Origin: Xestospongia bergquistia | Taxonomy: Eukaryota; Porifera; Demospongiae; Haplosclerida; Petrosiidae | DNA: 64,000 nt | Reading direction: 5' to 3' | Assembly (NCBI GenBank): GCA_963965975.1 | Contig: OZ014411.1 | Span: forward strand, 13,656,501-13,720,500 | Shown: one piece after another, positions 44,694 through 54,600 of the stretch | How positions within the stretch are numbered: position 1 is the stretch's first letter | How the letters are laid out: every line of letters starts with the position of its first letter | Notes under the pieces: generated by a model | Told to the model about the DNA's origin: nothing | Databases searched by the model: none | What the model saw: only the letters and a program-made list of their open reading frames with translations | Translations under genes and position numbers: made by a program

Positions 44694-47600
44694 GTGAATC
44701 ATATAAGTACAGTAATTATTAGTTAATGTTGTTTGGGTAATAGAAGAACAATTTGGTGGAATAATATTTAATAGTGTAACAAGGTATTTGCACATTTTGA
44801 AGTACATACATACACTAAGTATAAGTGTTCTATACAAATGTATATACATTTTACAATTCAGAAGAGTATTATGTTTTAGTGTGAACAGTAAGAAATTTTA
44901 TCTTTTTTATATTTAGGACACTTTACTTTTGAAATCTCCAAGAAAAGGACAATTGGAAGGTATTAAGGATGCTTTGTCCAAAGGAGCTTATGTTAACATT
45001 GGAAATAGTGTATGCTGACTTGTAATTAATATTGTTTAGTATATGTACACAACAATGAGGGTTATATTGTAGATACAGGTACTGTGATGTAAAACAAACC
45101 CAATGGCTAACAGACCCAACTGGCAGTTTATTTCCCTATGAAATTTTAATGAGAGTATATGCCTCATAACAATCATGAGTGCTTGATAACAGATTCATGA
45201 ATATTTATCAGAAAGTGGTTATGACTTCATGTCATTATACTAAATATTGACCTAACATCAGTGTTTTTCCTGTTAACAAGAGGTCTAATGTTAGTTTAAC
45301 TCTATGCTAAAGAAATTTTTGCTCATGACTGGAAATGAAACTAACTGCATTTTATTCAAACACATTTATATCATTTATACTAACCTGTATTTGTTGTGTG
45401 TGTTATTTCTCCTTTTACATATACACAGTATGGTCAAACTGCTTTGTACATTGCATCTCAGAAAGGTAATAATAAATATCTTCAGCTTCTTCTTAAAGCC
45501 AATGCTAACCCTGACATTGCTGATTGTGTAAGTTGTGACATTTTAAATTGTTTATTCACTAAACAAAATTGATATATCACATATATAATGTCTTAAAACA
45601 TTTTTATCAGCCTACTAAAATATATATATCATAGAAAGTAATCATATAATTATTTGATATAACAACTGAGCAACATTGTACTATGTTTATAAAGACAAGA
45701 GAAAATCAGGGCCACATACCAATAGTGCTATAAAAAACTTTTCTTTTCGAATACATATATATTATAAAACCATGCTGTCCTTCACTTTTAATAAGCCTTG
45801 ATATCATTTAAGTGATCTTAGCCACTACATCTTATAATTCAATGTTCATATTATTGATGTTTACCTTAGTTTCCTACTGCTTTATAAATTGAATTACTTC
45901 ATTTACAATGATTAACGATTTGCTGGTTTTATAGTCTATTAAGCTAGACCCTTCTGTTTGCTTATGACGAAGAAGAATTTAGCAAAGGTCACTTTAGAAC
46001 TTCAACTAATTACAATAAGTGTAAACAAAGAAACCACACATACACTACAACTTTAACATTTAACACTTTACTTTTGGTATCTTCAAGAGAAGGACAATTG
46101 GAAGGTATTAAGGATGCTCTGTCAAGTGGAGCTATTGTTAACATTGGAAATAGTGTATGCTGACTTGTAATTAATATTGTTTAGTATATATATACAACAA
46201 TGAGGGTTATATTGTAGATACAGGTACTGTGATGTAAAACAAACCCAATGGCTAACAGACCCAACTGGCAGTCTGTTTCCCTATGAAATTTTAATGAGAG
46301 TATATGCCTCATAACAGTCATGAGTGCTTGATAACAGATTCATGAATATTTACCAGAAAGTGGTTATGACTTCATGTCATTATACTAAATATTGACCTAA
46401 CATCAGTGTTTTTTCTAATAAATTGTTAACAAGAGGTCTAAGGTTAGTTTAACTCTATGCTAAAGAAATTTTTGCTCATGAATGGAAATGAAACTAACTG
46501 CATTTTATTCAAACACATTTATATCATTTATACTAACCTGTATTTGTTGTGTGTGTTATTTCTCCTTTTACATATACATAGAATGGTCAAACTGCTTTGT
46601 ACATTGCATCTCAGAAAGGCAATAATGAATGCATTCAACTTCTTCTTAAAGCCAATGCTAACCCTGACATTGCTGATTGTGTAAGTTGTGACATACATTT
46701 TATGGTTTATTCACTAAAAAAGAAAATGAACGTTATATAGCATATACAATGTCCTAAAACTTTTTCTTAATAATTATGTATTGTTGAAAGGAAACATTCT
46801 GTGTTTTATTCGATCACTTTTGTGTCATTTATATTAGCATTCATAATTTTGTTATTTGTCCTCTTACATATACATAGAATGGCCGAACCGCTTTGTACGT
46901 TGCATCTCAGAAAGGCAATAATAAATGTGTTCAGCTTCTTCTTAAAGCCAATGCTAACCCTGACATTGCTGATTGTGTAAGTTGTGACATTTTAAATTGT
47001 TTATTCACTAAACAAAATTGATATATCACATATATAATGCCCTAAAACATTTTTATCAGCCTACTAAAAATATATATCATAGAAAGTAATCACATAATTA
47101 TTTGATATAACAACTGAGCAACATTGTACTATGTTTATAAAGACAAGAGAAAATCAGGGCCACATACCAATAGTGCTATAAAAAACTTTTCTTTTCGAAT
47201 ACATATATATTATAAAACCATGCTGTCCTTCACTTTTAATAAGCCTTGATATCATTTAAGTGATCTTAGCCACTACATCTTATAATTCAATGTTCATATT
47301 ATTGATGTTTACCTTAGTTTCCTACTGCTTTATAAATTGAATTACTTCATTTACAATGATTAACGATTTGCTGGTTTTATAGTCTATTAAGCTAGACCCT
47401 TCTGTTTGCTTATGACGAAGAAGAATTTAGCAAAGGTCACTTTAGAACTTCAACTAATTACAATAAGTGTAAACAAAGAAACCATACATACACAACAACT
47501 TTAACATTTAATACATGTTATCTACCTTAATAGATTAAGAGACTTTATAGATCAGATGTACATATTTTAGTTTCACCTTAGAAGCATCAAACAACTTATA

Positions 47601-50600
47601 ACACTTTGTACTTGCAAGATATTAGTGAGCCAAAAGATGATGTCCATAATAGTGTTACTTCCTACTATCTATGCATATAATCTTGGTAGTGGAATATGAT
47701 TGGTCAACTGAAATATACTCAATTGTGACCTTCCTTTTTTTTGCATATTATTAAAGAGGAGGGTGTAGCTTAATAGAGTAGTCTTATCATTACTAGCTTA
47801 GTTGTTTTATCCTGTCATTGGGGGCCTATTACATGCAAAATGATTGGTATAACAAATAAAGATGTATGGAAACTATTGGAGTAGTTTTGCATCTCCATAT
47901 AATACATGACAATTAGTAGCCATATGCCATAAATATTCCACCAATCCGTTAATTAGTACAAATTGCTTATTGTTTGCTTGCCACATAATAACTATCTTGC
48001 TAAAATGTACAAAATACTATAACTGTAAATAAGGTAAACTTTGAAATGGAAGTATAACTAAAGTAATTCTAACAATGAATCACACATTCTAATCTATAAT
48101 AAAAGAAATGTCAATTATTACAATTTAGGATGGTAATACGCCTCTTCACGCTGCTTGCCGAGGTTGCTATGGTGATGTTGTGAAGCCTCTTTTATCTTCA
48201 GGAAAGGTCAACCCAATGGCTAGGAACAAACGTAATCAAACAGCCATGGAACTTGCTTATCGTGACAATGTCAATCGCTTCAGTATTTTAAAAATGTTTG
48301 AGCCATTTGAGCAATGTCGAAAAGATTTTCCTGTGGAATCCTACAGCAAAGTCTTTTTTTGTGGTAACATCGGTGCTGGTAAGAGTTCACTTGCAGCAGT
48401 CATTATGGAACGAGCTACGAAACCACCTAACTACAAGTTTGACACATCTGATCCTATTCCAGTAGAACTACTTACTACTGGAATTAATGCACATACCATT
48501 TCAAGTCATGAGGTGGGAAATATTGTCCTTTATGATCTTGCAGGTCATAAGGAGTATTATAGCAGTCATGCAGCAATTCTAGAAAATCTTATGCTAAACA
48601 CACCTGCTGTTTTTGCTATACTTTCGAAGATGACTGACAACCTTGACATCATTGAAAGGGATTTATACTACTGGTTTAATTTTATAAAGAATGTCAGTCT
48701 TCAATTATCAAGCTTAAGGCCATCTCAAATACTTGTCATTGGAAGTCGACTTGATGAACTGACTAATGGTTATGACAAAATTTCTAAATTAGTTGCTGAA
48801 GTTGCTGAAAAAGCTGATCATTCACAAGAATATGTTGGATTCCTACCTATGGAATGTCATCGTCCTGGAGGAAAAAATGTCAACAAGTTTGTCACTATGC
48901 TCTCTTATAGCTGCAAAGCTGTACTTCATCGATCTGATAAAATTAGTTTCTACTGCCATGTTCAATTCTCTTTCTTGCAATTGCTTCGTGAGAAAGAGAA
49001 TATTATAGCCATTAGCCTGATGAAGCTATGTGATGTGTTACAAAAGCATGGTGACCCTTCACTTCCTTCAGAAGTCTCTGTCTTATTGGAGTTTCTAACC
49101 ACTTTAAGTGATAAGGGTCTCATCTTATTTCTTAAAAATGAGGATGATGCTCAAAGTTGGGTAGTTATTGATAGAGCTGCTCTTCTCACTGAAGTCAATG
49201 GTGTTCTATTTGCTCCTAAGGAAATTGAACGTGCCCATCAAAATATTGCTAGTAATACTGGCATTGTGCCTAAGTCTATTTTGGAAAGGTTATTTCCAAA
49301 GCACAATATTGATATGTTAATTGGGTTCCTTAGGAGTCTTCAGTTCTGTCATGTTTTAGAATCTAATACACTACAAAAGTTCAAAACCAATATATCAGCT
49401 TCAATTCCTCTGCCATCAGAGGAGCTCTTATTTTTTCCATCCCTCATTAAAGCTGAGCCCCCTTCAGATATTAAAATAGAAAATGGGTCAGGATGGTGCC
49501 TCTGGTGTCCTGATCATAACCAATTCCTCTCAACACGATTTCTTCATCTTCTCCTTTTCATCCTTTCCTACAATTTTTGTCTTCCACGCCATAATAGAGC
49601 TGGAAAATTTGCTGATGATCCACAAATCCTAAAATTAGCTCGTCGTTGTGATGTATGGATGAATGGCATTTATTGGGTGAATGATGATGATGAAGTCAAA
49701 TTTATTGTTGAAGTAACAGAACAATATCGTTGCGTTACTGTAGCTACATCAGTAAATGATGGTGAAAAAAGCCGCAAAGTCTTCAATGATGTTGTCCAGA
49801 CCATATTAACATTGAAGAGTCAGACACACTCATTCGAATGTGAGGAGTACCTCATTGTTCCTAGTGATGTAGGAAAAGCTCGTAGTCTTCTCATGGATAA
49901 ACGCACACTTTACAATATAAAAGATGTTGCTCGATCAGTGCTTACAAAAGGTAAAGTTAGAGATGACAGCGACACCAAGTGGGTGGGCATTGGAGAGATT
50001 GTGGGAGTGAATGACCCTTTTCTTTGCATTGCTCCTTCAGTCACAAAAGCACTTTTCAGTGCTAAATTGTCACTTCAAGAGGACCACCTTCAACACATAG
50101 TGAATAGATGTTCTTATTTCTCACCATCACTCTTATCATTAAGTCACACATCAGTAAAGGAACTTTGCAGTCAGCTTAGTGTGTTTGCTGGACGTAATCC
50201 TTTGGTAAGTATAAGTTAGTTTGAATAATCTATTATCAATTTGTTGTGTATTGTACTTATACCACATTCTGTACAGGATAATATTTACATCATATTCATA
50301 CTTCATTTTGTCATAGGATCTTGCATATCCTCCATTAAAAGAAGAAAACATAGAAACTATATCTGAGCAACTTCTCATTAAAGGTTAGTGTATAGTGTTA
50401 GTGGCTATTAAATATTATAGCTCAGCTGTGATATAAAACAAGCCTGACAGAGCACAGGCTCAAGGGTTGTCTATGTTACAAAACATACCATATGAGCAAA
50501 TATTATGATGAAGGTTGGCCTATAACATATTAGTGGGGTTGATACCACAGAAATTCAAAGTGGCCAATATCTACTGAATTCAGCTCTATGTCTGGATACA

Positions 50601-51620
50601 GTGCTGTGATGACACTTTATCAAGTCTGTTCTCTTTATTAACACTTTGAATTGCTATGCTATTGTGTCACAGCTAGTTTAATTTTGTGTGCTTGTGTTTA
50701 AATGTTAGATGTCACACTTAAAATAGGTAATTCATTAGCCAGTTTCACACACCAATTTCATAGGAAGATAACTTACTTTATGCAACTCTTTGTCTCCAAA
50801 ATTTTTAATAAATGTAAATTAAAGTTCAATAGACAAAGTGTGTATTCCATTTATATAATACATATCTTTTAGTAAGACTTCAGATTAATTTTGTTGTTGT
50901 CATGTTGTCTGAGAGTAATGTAGGAAGTTAATAAACTTGTAAATCCATTAGAAACTATTTGGCCTCATTTTTACTTTGGTGTTTGTTTTTTTCTAAAGCA
51001 CACTAACAGCATTCATAAAAAAGTAAATGCATTTTTGGAAATGTTTAGCTTTACATCAGTTTGTCTTCTATTAATAAGAGACATATGTACTTAATGTACA
51101 TTATCAGTTGATTTAGCTATTTCAGGATTTATTACGCATGAAAGTTTTTTTTTTTAAATTGATGTCATCTACGAATTGTTCTAATTAATATCAATCCAAT
51201 AAAAGCAAAATTACAATGAAACTAGTGGCAACGGAAATAGCATCATTTCTACAAAATGGCACAATACAAAGAATTGAAAGCATTATAATGAACACAAGAT
51301 CATTTGTAAGATGTTTGAAGCAACATCAAAGTAAATGAGATCAAAAAATAAATAAAAGCTTTATATATGTACAATACCAACTCTAAAAATTACTTTCCCT
51401 TTGTATGTGACAGTTAAAAACTAAGTGATATCAAAGCTGCACTTATCAATAATATAATAATATAATCTTGTATTCATGTATTCCTAGTTATGTATATTGC
51501 TATTATTACTATTATTGCTACTTTGTTTGTGTTTGGATTATTAGTATATAAACTTTTCCTACACTATATCATTTTCAAAGAAAACATTAATACATTTACA
51601 GATGTGTTTCTGATACATAC

Positions 51621-51676
<56 letters not shown>

Positions 51677-54600
51677 CCTTATAATTTTTTTTCTACTACA
51701 GATACTAACCAGATTATTCACAAAGTTCCTACAAGGAAAGATGCTGTAGAAGTATTGATGCCTATTAAAAACAAATGGTACATGATAGGTGTTGCTCTTG
51801 AAGTCAGCTCAGCAGATCTAGACAGCCTACAAGATAGCAAAAGTTCAGTAGAAGTAAATCTTGCTAATATGATAGGCAAATGGCTAGACACACGTGCTAA
51901 AGAAGCTACCTGGGACGTACTGTTAAAAGCAGTGGAGAGCAAGATTGTTGACAGCCAACAAACAGGGCATAGGATTCGTGAATTTTTAAAGATACCTGAA
52001 AGAAGTGATCCTCACTCACATAGTGAAAGAGGTAGGATTCTACATAATCCCTTTACTAAATGATAAAGAACTTAGTCATTTTAACTATAAATTCACTAAA
52101 GGCTGATGACATGAAACTATAATTAAATTGTGTTAGCTATCTCCAGCAAATATAAAGTATTTTTGTTACATCACTGTAGAAGACAATAAGTCAAAAGACA
52201 GAGAAAGTACTTCAACTCAAAATGGTGACCAACAAAGTAATTCAGGTGTTCATGCTAGTGATCAAGCAATAGCTCAACTGGATTACCAAAGTAAGTTAAA
52301 CTTATACATTACACAACTGAGTCATATACTTACAATCATATTATTAAGCATGGTAGTGCTTAATATGTAGGATTGGGGGTGTCTGCCACATTTTATAATG
52401 TCTTAAATAACTGCTAACAGTTTAAAATTAGACCTACTTAAGTACCTACTTGACTTTATCAAGTCTTTTTACAAGAATTGCAATAAATTATATAAAATGT
52501 TGTTAAGGTGGAAAAGTGGGAACTAATTAAACAGCCAAATTATTCTTCATTCTTTCCCTCTAGCTGTACTAGCACAATAATATGTTTAGTTTTCATAATG
52601 GTTTTATGGTAAAATGAGTTCTTGAATTACCTGTATATAATAGTATCAACACCTCTGAGTGCCTTTTTAGTATGATATTAAAATTGTTTAGTATTATAGA
52701 AAATGTAGTACTCCTATTTGTTTGATTTGTTATTATTTACTTTTGAAAGATGTCTCTAAATGGAATATTGAATACCTCAACGAAGAGCAAGTTTTTGAGA
52801 AATCAGAATATGGTGTCAAGTTCATTATTCCACCATCATCAGTGCAAGAAGGGCAAGAAGTCAAAATTGAGGTCAATGTAGTTTCACTAGAGGAGTCAGA
52901 GATCATCCTCCCTCCTGATGTTGAGCTCATTAGCTGTTTCTACAATATAAATACAAAAGGAACATTCTCCAAACCTATCAAGCTTCATCTCCAACATAAT
53001 GTTATGCTCAGGTCACAAGAGGAAAGTCAACAGCTAGTATTTATCATAGCTAATGGACCACCACCTTACAAGTTTGAGCTGTTACCAACTGAATATGACA
53101 AAGTTTTCAGACCTTATGACAATTTTGGTGTCATAGAAATCCCTCATTTTTGTCTCATTGCTATTGTCATCAAAAAAATAACCAGGTTTCTATTTCGACG
53201 CAGTTATGTCATGACAGTTTTTTTCAAAGAGGTGAAGAAGTTTTGTTGGGAAATACAAGCAGTGTTCACAAAAAATCTTGGACCTTTTCTTGAGGTATGC
53301 ATCCATAAAAAAGAACTACAACTCTATATTACCACTGTATACATGTTCTTTATCTATATTAGAGAGTGAAAACAGAGAAATGTTTTGTAAACTGGAAAAG
53401 GAGAGACCTTGTTCCTTTTTTTGATCCTGACATAATTGTGGTTACAACCAGTAATGAAAATTATGACATTTTGCCAATAACCGCTCCATTTCAAGTAAAG
53501 TTGTAGTTTATATTGTTAACTTTTAAATTTTGTATTGTTTAAGATTTCTAGGAGGGTCATTGATCAATGTCAACCAGACACTGCCCTACCTTGCTTAAAT
53601 TTTAAAGTTTCTCTCAAAGACAAGAAAGGACTCACTGACCTAAAGCTTACCTTTAATGGAATAAGTGAGCCCATGAGTTTGGTAATTCCTAGTTGTGAAT
53701 TGGAACAACAACTGGAAATGACAAGTGAGTGATGTTAAAAATACAATACACTCATAATATGTCATATAAAATATCACCTGCACTTTTCCAAAATATTGAA
53801 GTAATGAATAGAAATGTATGCTCCTTTTGTTAATATAGCTCGCTCTGCCAGCACTTCTTCCAACACTATTCCTTCTGCCAGCATGTCTATGTCCACTACT
53901 AGTTCTCCTTTTATTCATATGCCATCATCATATCATCTATTGGGAATTTCTGATGAATTATTATGTGAGTTATGAAATGTGAAAGTTAATGGATAAGTTG
54001 TCATTAACTTAATTGAATTAACTTTCACATTTTCTAATTACTAGGTAAAGAGCCCAAGAAAAAACACCTAATGACGCTACTTTACGAAATTAAATACATG
54101 TGGAATACTATTGGTGAACAACTTGAAGTGCGTTATGGTGATATAAAGTCTGCTGAATATAATGTGGCATATGATAATACCAAAAAACTCTCAGAAGTCC
54201 TTCAGGCATGGATAGATAAGGGAACATGTGAAGTGTCTTGGAGAATGATCATCACTGTTTTGAAGAAGCCACCTGTAGAACACAATAAAGTAGCTGAAGA
54301 GATATATAAATTCTTAGCAAGGCCTGATATCAGGAATGAATATCTCTCTTCTCATCAACCTGGTAAAGTTAAAAAAATTCATTTATCTATTGTTCCTGTG
54401 TCACTCTATAGGTCAAGCAACTACCACTTTTAATCCTCCTTCTCTGGTTCAACAAAAACCAATTGAGATGGAAGGTATAACTATATAGCTATAATGTTGG
54501 ATGAGAGAAATAGTGTAACTATAATAAGAAAATTATGTATCTTGCGTTAAACGTTTCCTTTTTTGATTTAATCAATGCTATCATATTTTATTTTGAAATC

